A stretch of 64,000 nucleotides of DNA, from positions 434,001 through 498,000 of the forward strand of contig NZ_JBBUKT010000003.1 of assembly GCF_038066715.1 (NCBI RefSeq), in the 5' to 3' direction. Both the position numbers and the translations under genes were made by a program. Position 1 is the first letter of the stretch, and each line of letters starts with the position of its first letter. Shown here piece after piece: positions 33,907 to 42,772 of the stretch. Source of the stretch: Luteolibacter sp. Y139. Lineage in GTDB: Bacteria; Verrucomicrobiota; Verrucomicrobiia; Verrucomicrobiales; Akkermansiaceae. The notes under the pieces were generated by a model. It did no database searches and had not been told where the DNA came from. It saw only the letters and a program-made list of their open reading frames with translations.

Positions 33907-36069
33907 TCAGCCCTTGGTGAATTCAAGGCCGGCATCTCCATCCGGCGCACCGACGAGTTCGAATTGCATCTTCCCTTCGGCCTTCATCTCGACGGCCGAA
34001 ACCATCTGCGTGTCATCCGAGGTCAGGACCAGCAGCCCCTTGTCATTGAGACCATAGGTGCCCTTCATTTCGGTCGGATCACCACTCGCCGGCTTGAAGC
34101 CCCACGTGTAGTCACCTCCCTCGGTCATCGTGAAGGTGATCTTCCCGTTGCCGGTGTCGCTCGTCCATGTCCCGACGAGCTTGTCGGCGGGCACCAGCGG
34201 CGGACGCGTGGGAGCCGGACCTGCATCATCGCTGGTGCCATCCGGGATCGAGCTCTTCGTCAGCTCGGCCAGCTGGCGAGAGATGCTGTCCGCCGGCTCC
34301 ATCTGCGAGGCCTTCGCAAACTGCTCATACGACTTCTCCATGTGGCCACAGACCAGATAGTGGTAGCCGAGCAGGAAATGCCCGTCCGCCTTGCCGGACG
34401 ACTTCGCGTAAGCCTCGATTCTTCTCAACTGGTCGTTGTAAGCGCTCGATCCATTGTAGAAGTCGATCATCGTGTCCCAACTCCAGCCGGGCCCGGAAGC
34501 CAGCACAGGATTCAACACCCCCGCGGCATCCGAATACTTCCCGAGCGCGAAGAAACACAGCGCACGATACTCGTGCAGCGTGGTATCCCCCGGAACGTAG
34601 CTGATCGCCTCGTCCACCTTCGAGAGCGCGGTCGTATAATCACCGCCCTTGAAGGCATCACGCGATGCCTCCAGCGCATCGGCCGACTTCGACTCCGCCG
34701 TGGAAGCAGCCGCTTCATCCCCCGGCGGATTCTTCGCCGCTGCCACCGACACCGGCTGGTTGTAGGTGATGTAGGTGTTCTGCACCGGCGGTGCCGGATA
34801 CGGGTTCTTGTACGACTGGTAGCCCATGTCGTAGATCATGTTCCCCAGGCTCCAGACGCCGATGCCCCACATGAAGCCCTTGGCGAAATCGTCGTCGTTG
34901 TCGTACCACCAGTTGTGGCGGTAGTAGGCGTGGTTCCAGCCGTAGCCCCAGTGGCCGTGGTGCCACTTGTAGTAATTCCCGCTACCCCACCATGGCCGCG
35001 CACCCCAGTAGTTCGGGCGACAGGCGAAGTTGTTGTTGTGGCGGAAATTGTTGTTGATGTTGATGTTGACGTTATTGCCGATGTTGACCCGGTTGCCCCA
35101 CACGCCGTTGTTGCCACCCCAGCGGTTGCCATCCCAGCCACGGCGGTCCGCAGGCAAGGTGGACGGGCGATTGAGAGCCACGTTCTTGCGGCCCACATTG
35201 ACCTGACCCACGTAGACATTGTTCCGGTCGCCACCGCGGATGTTCGTCCGGTCCCGATCAATGTTCACCCGGTCGCGATCCACGATGCTCGGCCCGTCCT
35301 TGTCGAAGCGACCGCCTTGACCGGGACGATTGTTACCCGGGCGGTTCCCCATACCGGGAAGGTTGCCATTGCCATTACCGGGGCGATTTCCAGGCCGGTC
35401 ATCCGTACCGGGACGATCACCCGGACGGTTGTCGCCGCCCGGACGATTGTTGCCACCCGGGCCGTTCCCTCCACCCGGCCGATTGGCAAAGCCGGGCGTG
35501 CCCTCTCCTCCCGCACCAGGACGGGTCGGCTTGCCCTTATCCGGCTTGGTCGGATAGGTGACCATCCCGGGCAAGGTCGACGGCTTATTCTGGCCGGGAC
35601 GATCCACGGATGGCCGCTTGTCCGGCCCACGGTCGCCACCACCTCCAGCTCCGCCTGCTCCACCACCACCGGGCCTGACGTCCGCGTTGCCACCACCACC
35701 CGGAAGCTTGTTGTTACCACCACCTCCAGCACCCGCACCACCGCCGCCGCCTCCAGGGCGGGTCACAGGCTTCTGCACGGACGGCCGCTGGACCGGCTGC
35801 TTCGGCGCCGGCTTCGCTTCCGGACGCGCTTGCGGCATGGTCGGCCGGGCCGTGGGCTTCGACTGCGGCTGGCCCTGCGGGCGTGCGATCTTTGAGCCAG
35901 TCATCGGACTGCGGCTCGCGCCGCCGCCTCCTCCGCCGCGGTTCATGCCGCCTCCGCCTCCACCACCACCTCCGCGGTGACCTCCTCCGCCCTCGCCTCG
36001 GGCTTCGGAATCGTGATTCGCCAGAAAGAGTCCGAGCAGGACGGTCAGGAATGTAGGAACAAGTTTCAT
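33907..36069 (-). CDS. Secreted low-complexity (Gly/NRPG/Asn-rich) protein with TPR and C-terminal beta domain
   Basis: A 720-residue protein with signal peptide MKLVPTFLTVLLGLFLAN. Residues about 25-250 are glycine- and proline-rich with repeated NRPG units; residues about 260-360 are Asp/Arg/Asn-rich (NIDRDRTNIRGGD, NVNININNN); a Trp/Tyr/His-rich stretch (YYKWHHGHWGYGWNHAYY) follows. Residues about 470-620 hold TPR-like helices (AFKGGDYTTALSKVDEAI, YRALCFFALGKYSDAAGV). The last 100 residues are a lipocalin-like beta domain (GTWTSDTGNGKITFTMTEGG). ATG at 36069 is chosen for the signal peptide. It follows the SnoaL-like gene by 19 bases and ends at a strong terminator. It looks like an extracellular matrix or surface scaffold; that is inference. 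Confidence 0.78.
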   Translation of the reverse strand: MKLVPTFLTVLLGLFLANHDSEARGEGGGGHRGGGGGGGGGMNRGGGGGGASRSPMTGSKIARPQGQPQSKPTARPTMPQARPEAKPAPKQPVQRPSVQKPVTRPGGGGGGAGAGGGGNNKLPGGGGNADVRPGGGGAGGAGGGGDRGPDKRPSVDRPGQNKPSTLPGMVTYPTKPDKGKPTRPGAGGEGTPGFANRPGGGNGPGGNNRPGGDNRPGDRPGTDDRPGNRPGNGNGNLPGMGNRPGNNRPGQGGRFDKDGPSIVDRDRVNIDRDRTNIRGGDRNNVYVGQVNVGRKNVALNRPSTLPADRRGWDGNRWGGNNGVWGNRVNIGNNVNININNNFRHNNNFACRPNYWGARPWWGSGNYYKWHHGHWGYGWNHAYYRHNWWYDNDDDFAKGFMWGIGVWSLGNMIYDMGYQSYKNPYPAPPVQNTYITYNQPVSVAAAKNPPGDEAAASTAESKSADALEASRDAFKGGDYTTALSKVDEAISYVPGDTTLHEYRALCFFALGKYSDAAGVLNPVLASGPGWSWDTMIDFYNGSSAYNDQLRRIEAYAKSSGKADGHFLLGYHYLVCGHMEKSYEQFAKASQMEPADSISRQLAELTKSSIPDGTSDDAGPAPTRPPLVPADKLVGTWTSDTGNGKITFTMTEGGDYTWGFKPASGDPTEMKGTYGLNDKGLLVLTSDDTQMVSAVEMKAEGKMQFELVGAPDGDAGLEFTKG
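35318..35520 (-). repeat. Short in-gene tandem repeats coding NRPG units
   Basis: Within the TPR gene, 12- to 15-base units that read CCGGGACGATT or CCGGGCGGTT on the plus strand recur with drift and encode NRPG/DRPG/GNRPG repeats. A second low-complexity block at about 35640-35990 encodes glycine runs. The repetition also creates a long open antisense frame with no coding meaning. Confidence 0.8.
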
Positions 36070-36088
36070 CGTCGTGTCGGGAAAGGGT

Positions 36089-37006
36089 TCAGTTCGAGTC
36101 GGGGTCGGGAGTCTGGCGGACGATCCGTAGCTCGCCGTCCGGCTGCTTCTCGCCATCGATCACCTTGTTGGTCACCGCCCAGATCAGGGTGTCCTTCCCA
36201 TCGGTGGTCAGCTCCTGGTTGGCGGTCATGGTTTCACCGTCACCGGTGGTGCCTTCGGAACGGACCAGCCAGCCATCGTCGGTCGCCGTCCAGATCCCCT
36301 GCGACACGCCGCCCTCGGCGTCGAAGATCCAGGAAACGATCGACTTCTTCGCGGCATCCCAGCTGATCCGCATCGTCCCGGCCTGCGGCTCGCCATCGGC
36401 CGTGGTCGTCAGCGTTTCACCGGTGAGGAACTTGCCGGAGCTGTCCCAGCCGAAAGCGAGGTCCAGCCGCAGGCCGTCCTTCGTCGTCGTCCACTCGCCT
36501 TTCAAGACATCCGCCAGTTCGGCCAGCTGCCCGGCGGCGTCCGTCGAATCCTTCAGCTTGCGGGTGCTGGCGATTTTCCAGACTCCGTCCGCGCCCTTCA
36601 GCAGGGACGCCGTGTAGTCGGTGGAGCGCGGCGGCTCGTTCTCTCCCGGCGGCGTGCGGTGGGCGGTGCCATCCTCGATCGCCAACGTCGGCGCGACCAG
36701 CCGGACCGATTTCACCTCGATCGCCAGCGAAGGCACATCGTCCTCGGCGAAGACTTCCTCGTAGTGCGCCTTGATCTCATCGCGACCGGAGATGAGGTCG
36801 TCGCCGGTCAGGCCGCACATTTCACCGTCCTCGGTGAAGAGCTCGGCGATCGCGGCGGCGTCCTTCTTGTTGTAGGCGGTGACGAAAGCCTCGGCCGCTT
36901 TCTCGAGCCCGGCCATCGCCGGATCAGGTTCTTCCTCGGCGCGCAGGCCGGGGCTGGCAAACAGCGCGACCGCCAGGCAGGCACGCAGGATTCGGTTCGG
37001 ATTCAT
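36089..37006 (-). CDS. Secreted SnoaL-like / SgcJ-type protein
   Basis: A 305-residue exported protein. ATG at 37006 opens the signal peptide ILRACLAVALFASPGLRAE. Residues about 30-155 match the SnoaL/DUF4440 cone fold: FVTAYNKKDAAAIAELFTED, then ISGRDEIKAHYEEVF. Residues 160-300 are a beta-rich domain (GEWTTTKDGLRLDLAFGWD, ISWDAAKKSIVSWIFDAEGG) that looks like a separate lipocalin-like module. This two-domain arrangement is common, as I recall, in Planctomycetota and Verrucomicrobiota proteins annotated SgcJ/EcaC oxidoreductase family, with no proven reaction. The TPR gene starts 19 bases downstream, and its C-terminal domain is similar in kind. Confidence 0.8.
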   Translation of the reverse strand: MNPNRILRACLAVALFASPGLRAEEEPDPAMAGLEKAAEAFVTAYNKKDAAAIAELFTEDGEMCGLTGDDLISGRDEIKAHYEEVFAEDDVPSLAIEVKSVRLVAPTLAIEDGTAHRTPPGENEPPRSTDYTASLLKGADGVWKIASTRKLKDSTDAAGQLAELADVLKGEWTTTKDGLRLDLAFGWDSSGKFLTGETLTTTADGEPQAGTMRISWDAAKKSIVSWIFDAEGGVSQGIWTATDDGWLVRSEGTTGDGETMTANQELTTDGKDTLIWAVTNKVIDGEKQPDGELRIVRQTPDPDSN

Positions 37007-37286
37007 GACTGGGGTTGGAAATGGAACTCGTTTTGAACAAACAGCCTGTGCAATTTGACACGTCTCCCAACATACCGGAGATGCCAAAGAGCCCGAGGAT
37101 TTCCTACCCGGAAGCCGCTGCCTATTAGACCAAAGGGCTAAAGAAAGCCGGGGCCTGCCCGTTGACAGCCCGGGATTTCCGTCCTTTGCCGGGGAGTTTC
37201 GCTCCAAACTGGCTTGCACCCCGGCCGGGCTTCCCCGACTTCGGCCTTGTCCCCGCCGCCGGGCTCCCCTAATTGCCCGTGCACAC
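37007..37286. other. Divergent intergenic region
   Basis: The 280 bases between the SnoaL-like gene (minus) and the small membrane protein (plus) contain AGCCC and GGGCT arms about 40 bases apart (roughly 37098-37139) around a GGAAGCCGCTGCC core. This looks superficially like part of a tRNA in reverse but has no acceptor stem or T-arm. I see no ORF and no confident promoter. Confidence 0.3.
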
Positions 37287-37892
37287 ATGGACCCGATGCA
37301 CCTCTACGAACGCCTGTCCCTCCACGGCACCGGCATCGCCTTGGGCATCTGGCTGGTGGCCATGCATGCGTTCATGCTCGCAAGGCCGGTCCCGGTGCAG
37401 GGATTCCTGAAAAGATTCCCGCGCAACCAGCAGCTCGGCCAGATCCTCCTCGCGATCGGCCTGATCTGGTTCTGGTTCCTCGTCCAGGAGCCCGGCAAGG
37501 GCTGGCGCCATTTCCTCGCCATGGACCTCGGCGAGTTCAATGGCCTGAAAAAAATCCTCAGCATCGCAGTCCCGCTGTCCATCATCGCGGTCGGCATCGC
37601 GATTAAGGAATTCCTGGCCGTCCGTGCGCTCGGCCTGCTCGGCCTGATGGTCGCCGCGCCCTTGTTTGAGGCCGCCTTCCTCAAGGACCCGCAGAGCCGC
37701 CTGCTGATTCCCACCTTCGCCCTCGGGCTGGTCATCGCCTCGCTCTACTGGGTCGGCATGCCTTACCTCTTCCGTGACTCCGTCAGCTGGGCGACCGCCA
37801 ATCCGCGGCGCTGGCAAGCCCTCTGCATGGCCGGTCTCGCCTACGGGGTCGCCGTGCTCGCCTGCGCCTTCCTGTTCTGGAAGGGCTACTAA
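37287..37892 (+). CDS. Integral membrane protein, unknown function
   Basis: A 201-residue protein with about six hydrophobic helices: GIALGIWLVAMHAFML, LGQILLAIGLIWFWFLVQ, IAVPLSIIAVGIAI, ALGLLGLMVAAPLF, LIPTFALGLVIASLYWVGM and MAGLAYGVAVLACAFLFW. A conserved-looking motif PRRWQALCMAG precedes the last helix. No family is recognised. The next gene, another small membrane protein, follows 82 bases later on the same strand. Confidence 0.65.
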   Translation: MDPMHLYERLSLHGTGIALGIWLVAMHAFMLARPVPVQGFLKRFPRNQQLGQILLAIGLIWFWFLVQEPGKGWRHFLAMDLGEFNGLKKILSIAVPLSIIAVGIAIKEFLAVRALGLLGLMVAAPLFEAAFLKDPQSRLLIPTFALGLVIASLYWVGMPYLFRDSVSWATANPRRWQALCMAGLAYGVAVLACAFLFWKGY

Positions 37893-37974
37893 CACGCGCA
37901 GCGGAGGATTCTTTCTCCTCGCGATCCAGCCCGGATCGTTGGAAGATCGGACCACAGGTTCCGTTTCTCCGGGC

Positions 37975-38364
37975 ATGAAACTTTTCTCAGCAATCTGTGG
38001 TACGACCGCCCTGCTGACCTCGGGCGGCAGCTTCTATCTCCTCAGCCGCTTCGCTGTTTATTTCGGCAAAGTCGGGATCCCGCTGCCCATGCTGACGGAA
38101 GCGGTTCTCTGGAAGGGCGGCGTGGTCCCTCCCGCCCTCCTCTTGGGAAGCGCCATCATCGTCTTCACCGGAGTGGCGCTGAAGGACAAATCGCTGATGA
38201 TCGCAGGCAGCGTCTGCACGCTCCTCCTCATGCTCGTCGCCGCCACGGTCGTCCCCGCCGCGCTGATGCTTCCCATGGAAAAAATGGCGCACGAAGGGGA
38301 GACCGGCCTCATGAGCCCCAGCCACCCCCAGCCGCACGAGGAAAAGCACCCGATTCACGATTGA
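37975..38364 (+). CDS. Small membrane protein, unknown function
   Basis: A 129-residue protein. ATG at 37975 (MKLFSAICGTTALLTSGG) is preferred over the in-frame start at 37774, which overlaps the previous gene. It has about four hydrophobic helices (GTTALLTSGGSFYLL, VPPALLLGSAIIVFTGVAL, LMIAGSVCTLLLMLVAATVVPAAL) and a histidine-rich tail (HPQPHEEKHPIHD) that might bind metal. The TonB-dependent receptor gene begins 40 bases later, so the two may be cotranscribed and linked to metal handling (inference). Confidence 0.6.
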   Translation: MKLFSAICGTTALLTSGGSFYLLSRFAVYFGKVGIPLPMLTEAVLWKGGVVPPALLLGSAIIVFTGVALKDKSLMIAGSVCTLLLMLVAATVVPAALMLPMEKMAHEGETGLMSPSHPQPHEEKHPIHD

Positions 38365-38404
38365 AGGCTTCCCGCCGATCGTAACGGTAGGCGTGATCCC
38401 TCGC

Positions 38405-40468
38405 ATGAAGGCCGTCCTCCTCCTCGCCGCCGCTTCCCCGCTCGTTGCCCAGGACACGCTGCCGGAAATGACCGTCCTCGCCGAGCGCCGCGGCAGCAGT
38501 CTCGCCGACCTGCCCGGCGGGACCCTCGCGGAGTGGGATGAGGAGGACTTTTCTAACAAAGCCCCGCGCACCCTCGACGAATTGCTCTCCAGCGAGCCCT
38601 CATTCTCCCTCTACCGCCGCCAGACCTCCCTCTTCGGCAATCCCACCTCGGCCGGCGTCAGCCTGCGCAATACCGGCGCCACCGCCGCCTCGCGCACGCT
38701 GGTGGTGCTCGATGGCATCCCGCAGAACGATCCCTTCGGCGGTTGGGTCTATTGGGCCCGCCATGATCCCTCGACGCTGGAGTCGGTCCGCATCGTTCCC
38801 TCCGCGCAAGCCGCCGTCTGGGGAAATGCCAGCCCCGCCAGTGTAGTCCAGCTCACCAGTCATCCGGCTTTCGAAGAGCGCTACCTCCTGCGAGTCGGGG
38901 GCGGTGGACAAGGGACCTATTCCGCCTCGACCTCCAACACACTGGTGGCCGATGACAAGTCGCTCGCCGTCACCTTCTCCGCCTTCGGCCTGCACTCGGA
39001 TGGCTTCTACGCGGTACCCTCGTGGCAGCGCGGCCCCATCGACCGCAAACTCGCCGTCGACTCCTACGGCGCGGATCTCAAGCTCGCCTGGCGCGCGGCT
39101 CCCGGCATCATCGTCGAGCCGATGTTCTCGTGGTACGAGGAAGATCGTAACAACGGCACGCCACTCGCGGGCAACTCCACCGAGGCCCTCGACTTCGCCC
39201 TGCGCGTCACCTCCGGGGATGACGGCGGGATCTCATGGCAAGCCCTCGCCTACCGGCAGGAGCGACGCTTCAAGTCGATGTTCACTTCGGTGAATGCCAC
39301 CCGCACCGCCGAAACGCCATCACTCGATCAATTCCTCGTCCCCGCCGACGGCACCGGTGCCGCCTTCACCCTCCAGTGGAAGCCGGAGGGCCCATGGTCG
39401 CTCACCACGGGCGCCGATTTCCGCAAGACCGATGGCACGACCAATGAAGACGCCGGCTTTGTCGCGGGCAACTTCGTGCGTCGACGCCAAGCCGGCGGAG
39501 AACAAACCCTGACCGGCATCTTCGCCGCCGCAGGTTACAAGGTGAGCGAAGAAACTCGCCTCGACGCCAGCGCCCGCCTCGATGCCTGGCAACTCGAAGA
39601 CGGCCGCCGCATCGAGAAGTCACTCACCAATGGCTCCACGCTCCGCAAGGACATCCAACCGGACCGCGACGGCACCGAGCCATCCTTCGCCCTCGCCCTA
39701 TCGCACGATCTAACAACCGACATCACCCTCGGTCTTTCCGCCGGCACCAGCTTCCGCCTGCCGACCCTCAATGAACTGCATCGCCCCTTCCGCGTCCGCA
39801 ACGACATCACCGAGGCAAACCCCGCACTCGATCCGGAGCGCTTCTACAGCATCGAAGGCACTGCCAATTGGCAGGCCGCGGATTGCCTGAAGTTCGACGC
39901 CAGCGTCTTCCACCACTGGATCCGCGACGCCATTGCCAACGTCCCCATCACCGACCCCGCACAAATCGCCGCCATCTTCGGCACCATCCCGCCAGGAGGC
40001 TCCGGCTCACAACGCCAGAACGTCGACGAAGCCCGCGTACTCGGCGTGCAAGCCGGTGCCGAATGGCAACCTCAGCAGGAAGTGACCCTGCGACTCGATG
40101 GCATCTGGAGCGACACCGAATTCAACGAGTCCACCAAGCAACCGCTGCTGGAAGGCAAGCCCTTCCCCCAAGCCCCCGACCTGCGCCTCATCGCCTCGGC
40201 CGATTGGCACGCGACCGACAAGCTCACCCTCTCCGCCGGCTATGAATACGGCGCCGAGCAATACGACGACGCCCTCGCCCAACGCCGCATCCCCAGCTAC
40301 ACCAGCGCCCGCATCGGCGCCACCTGGCAAGCCACGGAGCAAGTCACGCTCCACGCCCGCGTCGACAACCTCTTCGACGAGGAAATTTCCACCGGCCTCA
40401 GCAGCGATGGCATCCGCACCATCGCCGCCCCCCGCTCCTTCTGGCTCGGTGCCGAGTGGATTTTCTAA
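38405..40468 (+). CDS. TonB-dependent outer-membrane receptor
   Basis: A 687-residue outer-membrane gated barrel that imports siderophores, vitamins or glycans with TonB energy. The signal peptide is MKAVLLLAAASPLVAQ (ATG at 38405; an in-frame GTG lies at 38393). A TonB-box-like LPEMTVLAE follows, then the plug domain (TLDELLSSEPSFSLYRR, GVSLRNTGATAASRTLVVLD, VRIVPSAQAAVWGN) to about residue 150. The barrel runs to the C-terminus and ends with aromatic WIF, as outer-membrane barrels do. It fits the CirA/BtuB type. The substrate is unknown. It converges with a small gene 19 bases away. Confidence 0.93.
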   Translation: MKAVLLLAAASPLVAQDTLPEMTVLAERRGSSLADLPGGTLAEWDEEDFSNKAPRTLDELLSSEPSFSLYRRQTSLFGNPTSAGVSLRNTGATAASRTLVVLDGIPQNDPFGGWVYWARHDPSTLESVRIVPSAQAAVWGNASPASVVQLTSHPAFEERYLLRVGGGGQGTYSASTSNTLVADDKSLAVTFSAFGLHSDGFYAVPSWQRGPIDRKLAVDSYGADLKLAWRAAPGIIVEPMFSWYEEDRNNGTPLAGNSTEALDFALRVTSGDDGGISWQALAYRQERRFKSMFTSVNATRTAETPSLDQFLVPADGTGAAFTLQWKPEGPWSLTTGADFRKTDGTTNEDAGFVAGNFVRRRQAGGEQTLTGIFAAAGYKVSEETRLDASARLDAWQLEDGRRIEKSLTNGSTLRKDIQPDRDGTEPSFALALSHDLTTDITLGLSAGTSFRLPTLNELHRPFRVRNDITEANPALDPERFYSIEGTANWQAADCLKFDASVFHHWIRDAIANVPITDPAQIAAIFGTIPPGGSGSQRQNVDEARVLGVQAGAEWQPQQEVTLRLDGIWSDTEFNESTKQPLLEGKPFPQAPDLRLIASADWHATDKLTLSAGYEYGAEQYDDALAQRRIPSYTSARIGATWQATEQVTLHARVDNLFDEEISTGLSSDGIRTIAAPRSFWLGAEWIF

Positions 40469-40486
40469 CCACTGTGAGTATTAGTC

Positions 40487-40858
40487 TCACTCGCTCTCCT
40501 CCGGCACCGCCAGCGCCTTCGCATCGATCTGCATCCGCTCCTTCAACACGTGCTGGTACATAAATCCGCCGCCGATGAGAAGCACGCCGAGGACCACATA
40601 CAGCCACCGCAGATTGCTCCGATCCAGATTCCCCACCCAGTGATCCACGATCGTCGCACAGACACTTCCCGAGACAAGCATCACCACGGAATAGGTCCAC
40701 GCCTTCTGCAGATAGGAAAAGTCACCCACCGGAAAATTAAAGCCGCCTAACAGCCAGAACGCCGCTAACAAAACCACAAGGATCCCAACGCGGATCGACG
40801 TGAACGCGAACTCCATGGATAAGGAAGATGCCCGGACGCGTCGCATGATCGAGTCCAA
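40487..40858 (-). CDS. Small membrane protein, unknown function
   Basis: A 123-residue protein, or 109 residues if the ATG at 40816 (MEFAFTSIRVG) is used. It has three hydrophobic helices: IRVGILVVLLAAFWLLGGF, YSVVMLVSGSVCATIV and LYVVLGVLLIGGGFMYQ. The tail is charged (KERMQIDAKALAVPEESE). It resembles short uncharacterised inner-membrane proteins; no family is recognised. Minus strand, convergent with the receptor gene and 20 bases downstream of the next gene's end. Confidence 0.62.
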   Translation of the reverse strand: MDSIMRRVRASSLSMEFAFTSIRVGILVVLLAAFWLLGGFNFPVGDFSYLQKAWTYSVVMLVSGSVCATIVDHWVGNLDRSNLRWLYVVLGVLLIGGGFMYQHVLKERMQIDAKALAVPEESE

Positions 40859-40878
40859 TCACACGGGATGCAAACGGC

Positions 40879-41736
40879 TCACCGCTTCTTCCGGATTCCA
40901 TCAAATCTCTCACGCACTTCCTTCGCCGTCCCGATGCTCAAGTGGATCGTGTAGTCGTGAACGAACCCCGGCTTGATCTGCATCGTGCGCACCGGAGCAA
41001 AGTAAGAGCACCCCGCGCCCTTGGGCCCATCCGCACCGGCGAAGCGATAGCACGTGAGCTCACTGCTTCCCGGAAAATACACCCCAACCCCGCGGCCATC
41101 GGCCCCCAGGTAAGCCGCCCATTCCTCGGTCGCCTTGCAGCTCTCGTTCGGCCATCCGGGCTGCCGTACGGAAAGGGCCTCACCGGTCCACGGCTTCTCT
41201 CCGCTATAGCAGGCGAGATCCGCAAAGGCGTGATCGATGAACACCGCAGGCAATTCCTGATGGGCGGGCGGATGCTCTTCGCTCCCGCTATAAGTGAATC
41301 GAAACCGGATCGTCGCCACCTTCCCTTCGAGCTTGATCCACTCCTCCATCCGGCAGTCCTCCACATCCTGACCACCCGCCCAATTCACCGGCACGCTTTT
41401 GACATAAAGCCCGCCGCCCTCATCACGGTTCTCCAGAACTCGCGCCGGCTTCCCCTTGAAGTCCCCGCCTTGCACCGGATTCCAACGCCACGGCTGCTCA
41501 CCCCATTTTGAGCCGTCGGACTTGCCATAGTACGACTGCTGGATGAAGCGACCGCGGTCGTAGTGATTGAGCAAGTTGCGGTCACCCGGGAGCTCGGAAA
41601 ACCAGAACACCGACCCTCCGGACGAAAGATCGACTCCGATCTTCACCTCGCCGTTGCTCAGGAACTTCTCTCCCTTCGCGAGTTCTTCCCCAGACACGAC
41701 CAAAGCCAATGCCATCCATGCAACCAGAGTCTTCAT
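40879..41736 (-). CDS. Secreted beta-rich protein of unknown function
   Basis: A 285-residue protein with a short signal peptide (MKTLVAWMALALVVSGEE). The mature part looks like a sugar-mutarotase-like beta-sandwich: NGEVKIGVDLSSGGSVFWFS, LLNHYDRGRFIQQSYYG, then WAGGQDVEDCRMEEWIKLEG and PAVFIDHAFADLACYSG. Similar proteins appear, from memory, beside glycan-utilisation genes in Bacteroidota and Verrucomicrobiota, with no known activity. The histidines and aspartates in NHYDRGRF and FIDHAF could be ligand-binding. It stands alone on the minus strand. Confidence 0.68.
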   Translation of the reverse strand: MKTLVAWMALALVVSGEELAKGEKFLSNGEVKIGVDLSSGGSVFWFSELPGDRNLLNHYDRGRFIQQSYYGKSDGSKWGEQPWRWNPVQGGDFKGKPARVLENRDEGGGLYVKSVPVNWAGGQDVEDCRMEEWIKLEGKVATIRFRFTYSGSEEHPPAHQELPAVFIDHAFADLACYSGEKPWTGEALSVRQPGWPNESCKATEEWAAYLGADGRGVGVYFPGSSELTCYRFAGADGPKGAGCSYFAPVRTMQIKPGFVHDYTIHLSIGTAKEVRERFDGIRKKR

Positions 41737-41778
41737 TCTGGATGCATGAAACGTCCGCTCGTGCCTCAGCCTGTCACG

Positions 41779-42747
41779 TCACGGCACCAGCAGCACCTTC
41801 CCATCGCGCCCTTCTCCGCCCACGCGTTCAAGCGCGGAACCAAACTCCTCCAAGGAATAAGTCGAATCCACCGGCACGCTCATGCTTCCGCCCAGCATCA
41901 AGCCGGCTAGCTTGCCGTAGGCCTCATCCAGTTCGTTCTTCGCCGCGCTTTCGATCCACTTCGTGATCCATAGCCCGCGGATCTGCAGATCTTTGAAAAT
42001 GAGCAAACCATTCGGAACGGTCACCGGCCTGCGAGCCATCGCTCCGAAGGTGATATGGATCCCGCCGGGCGCGAGCAGATTCATCAACCGCAAGGCGCTC
42101 TCACCACCGACGCAATTGAACGCGAGCTTCGGCCTCTCGGCAGTGGCAGCCTTTGCCGTTTCCAGCCCGGCATCATCATCCGTCACCACCACATCCGCGC
42201 CAAGCGCAAGCAGCTCGTCGATCAGCTCCGGACGACGTACGAGATTCATCGTACGAATCCCAAGCTCCTTCGCCACCGCGATCACACAGCGACCCACACC
42301 GGAGTTCGCAGCGTTCTGAACAATCCAAGACCCCGGCTCCGGCGTGCCGAACCCGGTCAACAACCGCCACGCCGTGGCCGGATTCACCTTCAGCATCGCC
42401 GCCTGCAGCGGATCAATACCCACCGGCAACTTGAAGAGATCCTCCGCCGCCAACTGCACATGCGTCGCCCAGCTCCCCGCACGACGCAGCACGATCGCGC
42501 GATCGCCCGGTTGAAAATCCACCGACCGGCTCTCCACCACCTCGCCACACCCTTCAATCCCCGGCACCGCAGGCAGCCCCGGCTTCACGCCATAGGTGCC
42601 CTCGATCAGATTCAGATCAGCCGGATTCACCGGCGCCGCCAGAATCTTCAACCGCACCTCGCCATCCGCAAGAGGCGGCAACTCCAGCGGCTCAAGCCGC
42701 AGCACCTCGGCAGGCTTGCCAAATTCGTGGAAGAGAAGGGCATTCAT
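41779..42747 (-). CDS. Zinc-independent MDR oxidoreductase, 2-enoyl thioester reductase-like
   Basis: A 322-residue medium-chain reductase. It has the GroES-like half (LKILAAPVNPADLNLIEGTYG, PGIEGCGEVVE, GDRAIVLR) without the zinc-binding cysteines of alcohol dehydrogenases. The Rossmann half has MLKVNPATAWRLL, then NAANSGVGRCVIAVAKELG, which is the enoyl-thioester reductase (MECR/Etr1) style of nucleotide-binding loop. It would reduce trans-2-enoyl-CoA or ACP using NADPH; a quinone-reductase-like role is the alternative. ATG at 42747 fits the family start MNALLFHEFG. It ends a minus-strand pair with gdhA 25 bases upstream. Confidence 0.88.
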   Translation of the reverse strand: MNALLFHEFGKPAEVLRLEPLELPPLADGEVRLKILAAPVNPADLNLIEGTYGVKPGLPAVPGIEGCGEVVESRSVDFQPGDRAIVLRRAGSWATHVQLAAEDLFKLPVGIDPLQAAMLKVNPATAWRLLTGFGTPEPGSWIVQNAANSGVGRCVIAVAKELGIRTMNLVRRPELIDELLALGADVVVTDDDAGLETAKAATAERPKLAFNCVGGESALRLMNLLAPGGIHITFGAMARRPVTVPNGLLIFKDLQIRGLWITKWIESAAKNELDEAYGKLAGLMLGGSMSVPVDSTYSLEEFGSALERVGGEGRDGKVLLVP

Positions 42748-42772
42748 GGTTGGAATCACACAGATTGATTTT

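Noticed and set aside
33808-35895. Long plus-strand open frame of 695 codons opposite the glycine/NRPG-rich gene
   Set aside because: Produced by the repeats and GC bias of the minus-strand gene; the minus-strand reading has a signal peptide, TPRs and a terminator.
37080-37150. tRNA-like stretch in reverse orientation
   Set aside because: The GGAAGCCGCTGCC/AGACCAAAGG wording looks like a tRNA anticodon and D arm, but there is no acceptor stem, no GTTCRA T-loop and no seven-base anticodon loop with a valid stem.
40474-40490. GTGAG-N7-CTCAC hairpin between the TonB receptor and the next convergent gene
   Set aside because: Only five base pairs and no T-run on either side; too weak to call a terminator.
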